Assembly: GCF_900129025.1 (NCBI RefSeq)
Contig: NZ_FQUM01000002.1
Span: forward strand, 124,001 to 188,000
Origin: Mariniphaga anaerophila
Lineage (GTDB): Bacteria > Bacteroidota > Bacteroidia > Bacteroidales > Prolixibacteraceae
Length of the DNA: 64,000 bases
Direction: 5' to 3'
Shown: positions 52,913 through 61,772 of the stretch, piece by piece
How the letters are laid out: each line of letters begins with the position of its first letter
Numbering within the stretch: position 1 is the first letter of the stretch
The notes under the pieces: model-generated
Databases searched by the model: none
What the model saw: the letters and a program-made list of their open reading frames with translations, nothing else
What the model was told of the DNA's origin: nothing
Position numbers and translations under genes: made by a program

Positions 52913-52987
52913 CCCATTGGCATGCCATACCTTCCCCTTGTTCATTTTTTGGTCCCAACCGGATAAATTTCGGTCCCATCGGCAATA

Positions 52988-53061
52988 TTTTTGAGGTCAT
53001 CGGGCATCCGAAGCCGCCCATCACCTGTTTTTTTGAGTTAATCGGTTACCGGAAGCCGTCC
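52988..53061 (+). repeat. two degenerate ~32-nt direct repeats
   Basis: TTTTTGAGGTCATCGG ... AAGCCGCCC (52988-53019) and TTTTTGAGTTAATCGG ... AAGCCGTCC (53030-53061). Weaker copies seem to precede them from about 52960 (CGGTCCCATCGG). No function is known. Confidence 0.5.
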
Positions 53062-53201
53062 CCCGGCTGATTCTTACTTCCCCCGGGTATATTTTAGCTG
53101 TTCCCTTCGGACGCGGAGCATTTTTGTTTGATGTAGGTTTCAACGCTATGTGCATGCGGTATAAATTTACATCAGTGCGGGTATTATGTATTATTGTGTT
53201 A

Positions 53202-53470
53202 GACGTTGTCAGGAGCTGCGCACGCTGACAAGTATGAGGAAGTTGCGAACCTGTCAGCGTTTAGCCGGTTTTCTGGAGGGAAGCGCAGGACATAAGCGCC
53301 TTCTGCAATGGGCAGATTCATTTTTAATTTGTTGTCGCACTTTAGCCTTGATGCAAAAGTTTCAAAAAATCAAGGCTGTGGCTCTGTTTGTTTGACGTTG
53401 TCAGGAGCTGCGCACGCTGACAAGTCTGAAGAGGTTGCGAACCTGTCAGCGTTTAGCCGGTTTTCCGGTG
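53202..53470. repeat. 209-bp structured repeat, copies 8 and 9
   Basis: Copy 8 is 53202-53393. Copy 9 starts at 53394 and breaks off at about 53470, close to the end of the TagA-like gene. Same boxes and orientation as the earlier copies. Confidence 0.85.
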
Positions 53471-53515
53471 TTTTTTGTAGCAATAGTATCGATAGCTGTG
53501 TAGTAGGGCTTTTCG

Positions 53516-54214
53516 TTAAATCCGGTTGAGCAGCAGAATCCATAAAAATTTTACCAGGTGAATCTGACGTTTTATTCGGGCAGGTTGTTTTACCAGGCGA
53601 TAGGCCCATTCGAGGTTGTTTCTGAGCCACCATTGGGGGGCACGTTCCACATTGCCCACATATACATCGAAACTGCCTCCCAGTCCTTGATAAATTGCGG
53701 TGTGGTGTTGCTGCATCTCCTGCATAAGCATCTCCTGTTTTGGGGAGCCCATGGCCACAAAAACAACATCGGGCTTTTGATTGGCTATAGTTTGAATGAG
53801 TTGTTGTTGCTCTTCGTCGGTTTTGATGTATCCGTTACGGTAGCCGAGGATATTAATTCCCGGAAATTCCTGTTGAAGTTTCTTAACTGTGGCGGTAACT
53901 ACCTCCTCTTTTGAACCGACCAGGTAAAAAGATTTTGTTTGATAAAAGGCTTTCACAATATCCAGCCACAGCTCACAGCCCGGGATTTTTATAACTCCTT
54001 TAAACCCTTTCTTTTTCAGCGCCCAAACTGCCCCAATACCATCAGAATAGCCAATGTTCTGATTGATTAAGGAGCGGGTTTGCTCGTTGGCGTGCAATAT
54101 TTTTTCGGCGTTAATGGCAATCAGGCTTTTTTTCTGTTTTTCGGCAAAATCTATTAGCTCTTTTCGTGATGAAAAAGAATAGACTTTGACCTTGTTAATC
54201 AGGGTGTCATTCAT
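53516..54214 (-). CDS. WecG/TagA/CpsF family glycosyltransferase
   Basis: A protein of 232 residues. Family motifs: SLIAINAEKILHANEQ, YSDGIGAVWALKKKGF (catalytic Asp region), FVAMGSPKQEMLMQE and VGGSFDV-like GLGGSFDVYVGNVERAPQWW. Members transfer N-acetylmannosamine (or the acid) from UDP to a lipid-linked GlcNAc. With wecB nearby and the WecA-like enzyme in the window, a ManNAc-GlcNAc linkage step is likely. Last gene of the polysaccharide operon. Confidence 0.93.
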   Translation of the reverse strand: MNDTLINKVKVYSFSSRKELIDFAEKQKKSLIAINAEKILHANEQTRSLINQNIGYSDGIGAVWALKKKGFKGVIKIPGCELWLDIVKAFYQTKSFYLVGSKEEVVTATVKKLQQEFPGINILGYRNGYIKTDEEQQQLIQTIANQKPDVVFVAMGSPKQEMLMQEMQQHHTAIYQGLGGSFDVYVGNVERAPQWWLRNNLEWAYRLVKQPARIKRQIHLVKFLWILLLNRI

Positions 54215-54307
54215 TGGAAGCTGTATTTATTAAATAAAACGATAGGGCATAAAACATAAAAGCGTTGCTCCAACGCATATATGGTATTTTGGAGCTAATG
54301 CTTTTTT

Positions 54308-54739
54308 TTAATTTAATAATTGTCCAAAACGTTTTGTATGAATATCCGTTTTGATAATTTTTGCAGGGTTACCTGCAACTATTGAATTTGAGGGGACATC
54401 TTTTGTGACAATTGATCCTGAACCAACGATTACTTCATTACCAATTTTAATACCAGGCAATATAATTACATTGACTCCAATAAAGCATTTTTTACCAATA
54501 TAAGTATCTGTGTGTATATTTCTAGAAAAATCATGACTTAGCATAACAACACCTGATGCTAAATAGCTTTCATCATCAATATGTATCCCCTTGGCATAAG
54601 TTTTATCCAATTTTGTACCAAAAGAAATCCTTGCTGATTTTGAAATATCCATACCATATACTAATGTGAAAAACATGTGTTTGGTATAAATAATTATAAG
54701 TCTGGCAATTTCTCTAATTCTCTTCATTTTTTGTGACAA
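54308..54739 (-). CDS. hexapeptide-repeat acyltransferase
   Basis: A protein of 143 residues with a left-handed beta-helix (SYLASGVVMLSHDF, CFIGVNVIILPGIKIGNEVI, VGSGSIVTKDVPSNSIVAGN) and the typical C-terminal NPAKIIK. It probably O-acetylates a sugar of the polysaccharide. A second ATG 12 nt in (MKRIREI) is possible. AT-rich, like the whole operon. Confidence 0.88.
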   Translation of the reverse strand: MSQKMKRIREIARLIIIYTKHMFFTLVYGMDISKSARISFGTKLDKTYAKGIHIDDESYLASGVVMLSHDFSRNIHTDTYIGKKCFIGVNVIILPGIKIGNEVIVGSGSIVTKDVPSNSIVAGNPAKIIKTDIHTKRFGQLLN

Positions 54740-54786
54740 TTTAGATTTATCATAGTGTATAATTAAAGTTATGACTCCTTTAGGTG

Positions 54787-56049
54787 TTAATCGAGTTTTA
54801 TGAATATTGGTGTTTTCTCGTTCCCATTTTTATATATTCTCGAATTTACGGATATTCCGATTTTCTTAATAAATCTCTTATTAAAAGCATCATTATATTT
54901 TGTCTGGTAATATTTTATATCTTCTTTATCTGATATTATGTTTACATTAATAATATTAAATTTCTCTGAAACTTGAAATTGAATAATTGTTTCGTCTTTA
55001 TTGAAAAGGTGAGAGAAGAACTCTGTGTGTATTCTGTTCCCGTTAGAATCAGTAATGTAGCTATTAACCCTTCCTGATATGCTCGATATTTTTGGCAGGG
55101 AGCTTCCACATTTACATTTCTCATAAATTATTTCGTTTGAGTTAGATACATCACCCACTTCATACCGAATGAACGGGAAAGATAAATTTGTTAAGTCTGT
55201 AAGTATTATCTTGTGGGCAATTATTTCAACATAAGTTCTTTCGTATGATATATGGTACCCGTTGTGTTCTTGACATTCAAATGCACATATCCCTCCATCA
55301 TTGGCTCCATAGATATCGAAGACATCACAATTGCAGTATGTTTTTGCCAATGTTCTGATTTTTGGGATAAATGTTTCGCTTGTTGAAAATATGCCTCTTA
55401 GGTCTAAGTATAAATTGTTTTTCTCAAGATGCCTTAAAAAAATCAATATCGCAGATGTGTATCCATATATTCCTTTTATGTTCTTTTGTTTAATTATATC
55501 ATAGGTATTCTGAAGTTTATCTGTATTTAAGTCAAAAGCAGAAATTACTGTAAAACGATTTATCCAATCAAAGATTTTTCTTGGTATGCTCCTATTGTTG
55601 TATAAAGATGGGCCGGCAATCATTATTATTGGGGTACATGGCTTAATTCCACATGTATTAAAGGCACGCCACAGATTTGGCCAAAGAGAGCTAACAGATT
55701 CTCTTGATAAAGAATATTTAAATGGTGTACCAGTTGTACCCCCCGTATGATATATTTGATGTATAAATTTTTCAATAAATGGATGGATAACTAAAAGATC
55801 CTTTTTATTAATTATCGGTATTTCGTCAAATTCAATTTTTTTAGTTAAATCAATACCTTTCGAAATCAACCATTCTCTATAGTTTTTATTATGCTTAATA
55901 TGATGTTGTAAGATTTTTTCTTTTGCGTTATTTTGATATGCTATTATGCTATCTTCAGTTTTTTTGAATTGATTTTCAATAAAAGAATTATAAAGATTAT
56001 TTTGATTCGTTTTGCGAACCAAGTCAAGTATTTTAATTCTAAAGTTCAT
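54787..56049 (-). CDS. PaaK/CapK-like AMP-binding ligase
   Basis: A protein of 420 residues of the phenylacetate-CoA ligase-like (CapK) family. The adenylate-forming loop is HTGGTTGTPFKYSLS near residue 95, and a later motif is DIYGANDGGICAFEC. The C-terminal adenylation lid seems short. CapK-type proteins are common in capsule clusters, and their chemistry there is uncertain: activation of an acyl group for sugar decoration is one idea. Placement between glycosyltransferases and an acyltransferase supports that. Confidence 0.85.
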   Translation of the reverse strand: MNFRIKILDLVRKTNQNNLYNSFIENQFKKTEDSIIAYQNNAKEKILQHHIKHNKNYREWLISKGIDLTKKIEFDEIPIINKKDLLVIHPFIEKFIHQIYHTGGTTGTPFKYSLSRESVSSLWPNLWRAFNTCGIKPCTPIIMIAGPSLYNNRSIPRKIFDWINRFTVISAFDLNTDKLQNTYDIIKQKNIKGIYGYTSAILIFLRHLEKNNLYLDLRGIFSTSETFIPKIRTLAKTYCNCDVFDIYGANDGGICAFECQEHNGYHISYERTYVEIIAHKIILTDLTNLSFPFIRYEVGDVSNSNEIIYEKCKCGSSLPKISSISGRVNSYITDSNGNRIHTEFFSHLFNKDETIIQFQVSEKFNIINVNIISDKEDIKYYQTKYNDAFNKRFIKKIGISVNSRIYKNGNEKTPIFIKLD

Positions 56050-56073
56050 TAATATTAATTTATAGTTGATGTA

Positions 56074-57132
56074 TTATAATTTAGAATATAGGTTTGTCAA
56101 ACATGATTCAACCTGCGTGGGTAGGTATGGTTCTACTTTGTTGAATGATTGATTTCCCATAGCATTAATAGAATTCTTGTTTCCCCCAATAAAATATTTA
56201 ATTGCATCATATAGTTGTTTTTGATTTCCTGGTTCTATAAGAATCCCATTGCTATTATCAACTATGTCTGGAATTCCTCCAACTCTTGTTGATATTATAG
56301 GTAGAGAGTGTGACATTGCTTCTAAAATCGATATAGGTAGACCTTCGTTGTATGATGGTAGTATGAAAATATCTGCCCCATTAAAATACATCTGTTTGTC
56401 TTCATTAGACACCCAACCAATGAAACTTACTATATCTTCCAATTGATATCTTCTGATTAATTCCTGTAGTTTTTTTATTTCGCCATTTCCTCCTAAATAA
56501 AACTTTGCTTTACCCTTCAAATGAACCTTATAATTAGAAAGGGTTTCCAATAAGAACCAAATACCTTTATTAGTACCAATCAAGCCTAAAAATAAAAAAG
56601 ACACTATTCCCTTTTCGTTTAACCGAATATCTTTTATTGTGGGTGTTGTTATTATGTTAGGAATAGTTAGTATATGTCTAGGTTCAAAGTTTTCTGTAAA
56701 GAATTTTTCCCATCTAGAGGATAGACATACAACAGTATCTGAATTATTAATAAAATCAGATATTTTGTCTTTCAAACTTAACTTAGCATTATAATAGAAT
56801 TCATGAAACATTCCACCATGAATATGGACTATAACCTTTTTATTAAATTTCTTAGCAATTTTAAAATATATATACTTGCGTTTAAAACTATTTCTAGATG
56901 CGCTATGTATATGAACGATTCTAATGCAAGGGTGAATAAACAATAAAAATATAAAGCGTATAAGTCCTAAAACCAAACTAATTAGTTTTGAAAAATAATT
57001 AGCAGGTACATTTGATGCCACAAAATAAGCATCTGGGAAGAGTTTTTTATACTCGCTTAAAACAAAAGCTACACCACCTTTGGGCGTTTTTGAATATGGA
57101 CCGATGAAAAGTATATTTTTTGTGTTGTACAT
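56074..57132 (-). CDS. GT4 family glycosyltransferase
   Basis: A protein of 352 residues with a GT-B fold. The N-terminal domain has the glycine loop TPKGGVAFVLSEYKK; the C-terminal domain has FLGLIGTNKGIWFLLETL and the EX7E motif in EGLPISILEAMSHSLPIIST. It adds one sugar in polysaccharide assembly; donor unknown. The next gene on the strand ends 7 nt before it. Confidence 0.92.
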   Translation of the reverse strand: MYNTKNILFIGPYSKTPKGGVAFVLSEYKKLFPDAYFVASNVPANYFSKLISLVLGLIRFIFLLFIHPCIRIVHIHSASRNSFKRKYIYFKIAKKFNKKVIVHIHGGMFHEFYYNAKLSLKDKISDFINNSDTVVCLSSRWEKFFTENFEPRHILTIPNIITTPTIKDIRLNEKGIVSFLFLGLIGTNKGIWFLLETLSNYKVHLKGKAKFYLGGNGEIKKLQELIRRYQLEDIVSFIGWVSNEDKQMYFNGADIFILPSYNEGLPISILEAMSHSLPIISTRVGGIPDIVDNSNGILIEPGNQKQLYDAIKYFIGGNKNSINAMGNQSFNKVEPYLPTQVESCLTNLYSKL

Positions 57133-57139
57133 AGTTTTA

Positions 57140-58171
57140 CTAATAATTATTCAAATATTTTTCAGATGTGCTTTCAATTGAAAAGTTAGCAAAGCAATAA
57201 TTATATGCTTTTAGCGTAGTAATTTTTTGGAATTCATACTTCTTTATAATTCGCTCTATTTTATCTGCACAATCATCAATCTTTTCAGATTTAAAATAAG
57301 CTCCATATTCCCCGTTCCCAATAATTTCCATAGGCCCATTAATATTGGAAACCAACACCGGAACTTTTGCTGCCATTGCCTCAGCAACGGTTAAGCCAAA
57401 TCCTTCGAATAGTGATGGTTGTACAAGTAAATCGTATTTGTGAAGATTCTGGTAAACAAATGATCGCGTTTGATTTCCCCAAAAGCGAATGTTTTGACTT
57501 AAGTCGTTTTTATCGACTAATTTTTTTAAATAATCAAGAGATTCTCCTTCTCCTATAAAATCTGCAGTAAATTGAAGTTTCGGATTATTCTTTTTGATAA
57601 GAGACAGCGCCTCAATTAATATATGTTGCCCTTTTTGGGTATGGTTGAGTCGACTAACCTGAATAATTTTAAATGGTGCATCAGGCTTAAAATGTTTCTT
57701 TTGTGTTATTAATTCGGTATGAATACCATTGTATACCACTTGTACTTTATAATTTCCTTTGGATAGAATATCCTTTTTTACGCTTTCAGATATTGCAAAT
57801 AGTTTATCATATTTATTAAAATTTACAATAGGGTAATTCAACGCATGAACAGTAAGATACTTTACTCCTTTTAATGGCCATTTTATAAGATTAATTAGAG
57901 TATGATTATGGCAATGTATAACATCAGGATTTATTTCTTTTAACAACAGATTAAACTTAACCAACTTTAATGGATTTCTACTACCTGGTTCTCGTTCAAT
58001 TCTGTATGTTTTTATACCGTCATGAAATTTGCCAGCAATATATTCGTTGATACTTTTATTAACTATGATTACCGACACATCTTCTGTTTTTGCCTGCTCG
58101 TTGGCAATATCAACCAGCATGGTTTCTGTTCCGCCTGTATTTAAGGAGTATATAATGTGGGTTATTTTCAT
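57140..58171 (-). CDS. GT4 family glycosyltransferase
   Basis: A protein of 343 residues, GT-B fold. Motifs: IIYSLNTGGTETMLVDIANE at the N-terminus, IIQVSRLNHTQKGQHILIEA in the middle, and the EX7E motif in FEGFGLTVAEAMAAKVPVLV. A second retaining transferase of the operon; donor unknown. Confidence 0.93.
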   Translation of the reverse strand: MKITHIIYSLNTGGTETMLVDIANEQAKTEDVSVIIVNKSINEYIAGKFHDGIKTYRIEREPGSRNPLKLVKFNLLLKEINPDVIHCHNHTLINLIKWPLKGVKYLTVHALNYPIVNFNKYDKLFAISESVKKDILSKGNYKVQVVYNGIHTELITQKKHFKPDAPFKIIQVSRLNHTQKGQHILIEALSLIKKNNPKLQFTADFIGEGESLDYLKKLVDKNDLSQNIRFWGNQTRSFVYQNLHKYDLLVQPSLFEGFGLTVAEAMAAKVPVLVSNINGPMEIIGNGEYGAYFKSEKIDDCADKIERIIKKYEFQKITTLKAYNYCFANFSIESTSEKYLNNY

Positions 58172-58206
58172 TTGTTTTATTTTAATGATTTTTTTTTGCG
58201 TATAGC

Positions 58207-59502
58207 CTATAGCTTATAATTCTTGAGTGAGTTCTGATTGTTTGCACTAGAATATAGGAGTGGAAGTATGAAAAAATCAGAATATGCAATGATGGCATTT
58301 CCAAAGGATAAAAAGAGTAAGTTCATGAGCATATAAGAAGCCAGCACCAGAGAAAGCTTGTCGTTTTTAGCATATTTTTTTAACTGACGATACGTTTTTA
58401 TATAAAAAAATAAAAATACAATTATACCTAATGCTCCCAAACGTAAAATTAGTATTGACCAAGCAATATCAGCTGTATTTAGCTGTGCCATTTTGCCTGT
58501 CGTTTGGTCGGGTTGTCCCAAGGCAAAAACAGTTTTGTTGAAGTTTTGCTCAGAAACACTTCCAATCCCAAATACTGCTGTTTGTGGTTTTTGAATGCAA
58601 TAAATTAAACGCTCATAGAAATGAAGAATTCTGTATGAAAAATTTCCATCAACTTCGCCCTGTTTAATGCCTTGAGTTTGTTGTGTCGTTTCTAAAAACC
58701 TTGTTTTTAGTACCGGACTGGAATAGAAAATGCCAAGAGCTAATACTGCCACTACAGCTGAAGTATATGCTAATTTTTTTAGACTGATTTTTAACCGAAG
58801 AGCAATGAATGCACATCCTAAAATAATTGCAACGGTGTAACTTATTTTTAATGATAGTATTACAGGTAGAAATAGAATGAAAATTAAAACAATGCGTATT
58901 TTTTTATTTTTATTGTTATAATTTCCAAACAGTAGCATAATTGCTGAAATTACATATACGGGCGGCTTAACCCCACGGTTAATTATCGTGCCATCCATAT
59001 TGTAAATCCTGCTGGCGCCAATCAGGTGTATTCCTGTAATATGTTGGAAGCTTAGCACCAAGCACATGAGAATTGTTACCCATATAATAGTGTTTATTGC
59101 TTTTTTTATTGTATCCTTTCCAATATATTTCCCAATTAAAATGATGCTCAAGTATAACCAATGCCGTAATTGACGAATTACATCACCAATAGTATAATGA
59201 TTTATAAAAATATCAATGCAACTGCTGATTAGGAGAAATAGTAAAAACCATCCAATAAAAGGCAAAACAGGGCTTTTCAAAACACGTAAGCTGTTTTTAA
59301 CCAGAATTGAAATAAAGAATAAAAAATACAGCACTAATCCTGAGTCGCTGACATTGTGAGGAAAAGGGAAAGTCGACAATCCCCCGTTTTCGAGTGCCAG
59401 TTGTAAGTACGACGAAGCAAGGATAATAATAATGGCAATAACTAAGTGCTGCTTGTTAAAAAATAAACAGCCAATGCCAATTAATAGAAGAAGGATATCC
59501 AA
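58207..59502 (-). CDS. Wzy-like O-antigen polymerase/ligase membrane protein
   Basis: A protein of 431 residues with about eleven membrane helices and one large periplasmic loop (about 265-340, with RILHFYERLIYCIQKPQTA and FGIGSVSEQNF), as in Wzy and WaaL-type proteins. Wzy polymerases have little sequence signature, so the call rests on topology and on the neighbours (flippase, transferases). Four nt separate it from the pyruvyl transferase gene upstream. Confidence 0.8.
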   Translation of the reverse strand: MDILLLLIGIGCLFFNKQHLVIAIIIILASSYLQLALENGGLSTFPFPHNVSDSGLVLYFLFFISILVKNSLRVLKSPVLPFIGWFLLFLLISSCIDIFINHYTIGDVIRQLRHWLYLSIILIGKYIGKDTIKKAINTIIWVTILMCLVLSFQHITGIHLIGASRIYNMDGTIINRGVKPPVYVISAIMLLFGNYNNKNKKIRIVLIFILFLPVILSLKISYTVAIILGCAFIALRLKISLKKLAYTSAVVAVLALGIFYSSPVLKTRFLETTQQTQGIKQGEVDGNFSYRILHFYERLIYCIQKPQTAVFGIGSVSEQNFNKTVFALGQPDQTTGKMAQLNTADIAWSILILRLGALGIIVFLFFYIKTYRQLKKYAKNDKLSLVLASYMLMNLLFLSFGNAIIAYSDFFILPLLYSSANNQNSLKNYKL

Positions 59503-59505
59503 TGG

Positions 59506-60546
59506 TTATTGTTTTTTTAATGATTGCTCAAGGAAATGGATTGATTTTTTACGTAGTACCACCAGGTTGGCATCAACGTTTTTATAATTAATAGAACTGT
59601 GCCAAAGTTTAGAGGTAAACAAATCATCGGGATTTATCAAAAAACGGTTTTCAATTCCAAGTTCCGTTAATAAATTAATAATACGTGTGTATCTTTTGCC
59701 ATGCCCAGGTAATACAATAAACGGGCGGTGGAACAATATTGCAAATGCCATGCAATGAAAAGAATCAGTTATAACGAGTTCTGCGTTTTTTATAGATGAA
59801 AGCCATCCTCTCACCGAAGGGAAAGGCCGATAAATGAATCCTTTTTTTAGCCTGTTTGCATTCAAAGCAACTGGCCTTAATTTTAGTTGCTCCGCAATTC
59901 TTTTTACATCTTTTTCTATTTTGGCATTCGATAAAAATTTGAAGTAGATTAATTCGTTGGTTTTATGTTTTTTAATTTTCAGCTCATCGTATGATTCTAT
60001 AAGCAATGTAGGGTCGAGTACAACATTAGCCTCTAATTCAAATTTCTCCTTACATATTTTAGCTCCGGATTTTTCACGTACACTAATTGCCGTAAATTTT
60101 GTTAGTAGTGCTTTGGTAGTTTGTAGGTCTGTTCCTTTCCACTCAGGAGAACCAAAACTTGCAGCATAAGCTATTCTCTTTACCTTGTCGGGTAAAAAAT
60201 TAAAAAAGAAGATGTGCTCGTCGTTTTTAGTTAGTTCTGCATTCCAAACCTGATCGCTGCCTACAATACAAAAGTCACTGTTTTTTGTTGCATTGGCAAG
60301 TTCTTTTGGGGTGTTGCACTCTTTCGTAAAATATGGTAAAAACTTTTTCCGAAAACAATAGAAATGAAAAGTGCTTACTATCTGTGCTAATCTTCCAGGC
60401 AAACTAATTTTTTTTGTTTTAAGCTTAAAGTTAAAAACATGAACCGTATGCCCCATCGTTTTTAAAATTTTCGAAAGCGCATACAATTGTAGGTGAGCTC
60501 CGAAATTATTAACCTTAACAAAGGTGAGGATTTTAATGTTAAGCAT
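59506..60546 (-). CDS. polysaccharide pyruvyl transferase family protein
   Basis: A protein of 346 residues of the CsaB/WcaK family. Motifs: VNNFGAHLQLYALSKILKTM, FCIVGSDQVWNAELTKND, IAYAASFGSPEW and ITDSFHCMAFAILFHRPFIV. It should attach a pyruvate ketal to a sugar from phosphoenolpyruvate. Its start overlaps the end of the iron-sulfur protein gene by 8 nt; these two families are often neighbours in polysaccharide clusters. Confidence 0.92.
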   Translation of the reverse strand: MLNIKILTFVKVNNFGAHLQLYALSKILKTMGHTVHVFNFKLKTKKISLPGRLAQIVSTFHFYCFRKKFLPYFTKECNTPKELANATKNSDFCIVGSDQVWNAELTKNDEHIFFFNFLPDKVKRIAYAASFGSPEWKGTDLQTTKALLTKFTAISVREKSGAKICKEKFELEANVVLDPTLLIESYDELKIKKHKTNELIYFKFLSNAKIEKDVKRIAEQLKLRPVALNANRLKKGFIYRPFPSVRGWLSSIKNAELVITDSFHCMAFAILFHRPFIVLPGHGKRYTRIINLLTELGIENRFLINPDDLFTSKLWHSSINYKNVDANLVVLRKKSIHFLEQSLKKQ

Positions 60547-61771
60547 TTTTTTGTTGTAGTTGTATCAAAGATTTTTTAATATTTTTCATTAAAAGTATCT
60601 GCCCCAATTTATAGCTGATGTAATTGAATATTTTGTAGGGAAGCCAGAGCACGTTTTTTCCTGAAATATTTCCTGCATATATTTTAGTGAGTGTTTGGTA
60701 CTTTAAGTTTTTAAATAAAAATGGCATAAAAATTCGTGCAGGGTGTATCCTGTGAAAAGGTCGTTTGCCATATATTATTCTAGGGTTATAAGGAATACAT
60801 TTTTTCCACGCTGTTTTGTGAAAAGTAATATTGCTATTGGCTAAAAGTTGTTTCCCCTCTACAGAGTGTGTTATAGCCAGCGATACTCCTTTGTAATGTT
60901 CTTCCGGATAATCTTTTAACCCCCAGAAATCGGCAAGGGTGATATCAGATTTTCGGTTATGATGTGAATATCTACATTGAGAGCAGCTGTCGCGGTTGGT
61001 TAAAGCAGAACTAAAACCTTTTATTATTAAATTATTTTTGTCGCTACAACTATTTTTATCAGAGTAAAATGTAAGTTCATAACGATAATTTTTACTATGC
61101 CAACCATTTTTTTTGTTTCTATAAGAAATTATTTTTTCAACATTTGGGTGAGACTTTATAAATGAATCTACAAGTAAAAAAGAAGGGACTCCACCACAGA
61201 CCATGTCAACAGTAAAAAGTTTGCCACTAAATTTTTTATTTTTTAAATAGTTAAGTATACCTGCAACCTGGCATGGAACTCCTGAAAATAGTACTGTTTT
61301 TTCTCTTTTTAAATAATTGAATGTGTCGCGGTAAATCCCGACAGTATTGCTTTGCTGGTATTTTGAGCCTTGTAATCTTTCTATGTCTTCAATATTATCG
61401 ATTAGAATATGTTTAACATTTAAACCATCCATGGTTGCACCAGCTACAACCCCGCCTTCTTTTATAATTGCCTCCGCAATGGCAGCAAATACTCCTCCAG
61501 ATGCGCTATTTATGCGAATTTCATCATTCTTTGCCCATGCTGCAAATGGTTTAGAGATATCCTTTTCGCTTTTGTATTCGAAGTTTGAAACGACAGGACA
61601 AGCTTTTGTGCAAAGGCCACATTGTGTACAAATATCTGTGTTTATTTTGGGATAATAATGGCCATCTTTTTGTAGCTTGATATCAATTGCATCGAAATTG
61701 CAAGCGTCGGCACATACCATGCACCCGGTACACTCTGATTTACTCGCTAGTATGGGTTTTTTATTTTTCAC
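60539..61771 (-). CDS. FrhB-like iron-sulfur protein (coenzyme F420 hydrogenase/dehydrogenase beta family)
   Basis: A protein of 410 residues. Two 4Fe-4S motifs stand at the N-terminus (Cys14, 17, 20, 24 in CTGCMVCADAC and Cys48, 51, 54, 58 in CTQCGLCTKACP). FrhB N- and C-terminal domains follow (NSASGGVFAAIAEAIIKEGG, LFSGVPCQVAGILNYLKN, SQCRYSHHNRKSDITLADFW). F420 is not expected in this phylum; in polysaccharide clusters such proteins occur beside pyruvyl transferases and are thought to be flavin-dependent reductases. The exact reaction is unknown. Confidence 0.9.
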   Translation of the reverse strand: MKNKKPILASKSECTGCMVCADACNFDAIDIKLQKDGHYYPKINTDICTQCGLCTKACPVVSNFEYKSEKDISKPFAAWAKNDEIRINSASGGVFAAIAEAIIKEGGVVAGATMDGLNVKHILIDNIEDIERLQGSKYQQSNTVGIYRDTFNYLKREKTVLFSGVPCQVAGILNYLKNKKFSGKLFTVDMVCGGVPSFLLVDSFIKSHPNVEKIISYRNKKNGWHSKNYRYELTFYSDKNSCSDKNNLIIKGFSSALTNRDSCSQCRYSHHNRKSDITLADFWGLKDYPEEHYKGVSLAITHSVEGKQLLANSNITFHKTAWKKCIPYNPRIIYGKRPFHRIHPARIFMPFLFKNLKYQTLTKIYAGNISGKNVLWLPYKIFNYISYKLGQILLMKNIKKSLIQLQQKNA

Positions 61772-61772
61772 T

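Noticed and set aside
60539-61771. True coenzyme F420 metabolism.
   Set aside because: No F420 biosynthesis gene is present; the FrhB fold is common in polysaccharide clusters of organisms without F420.
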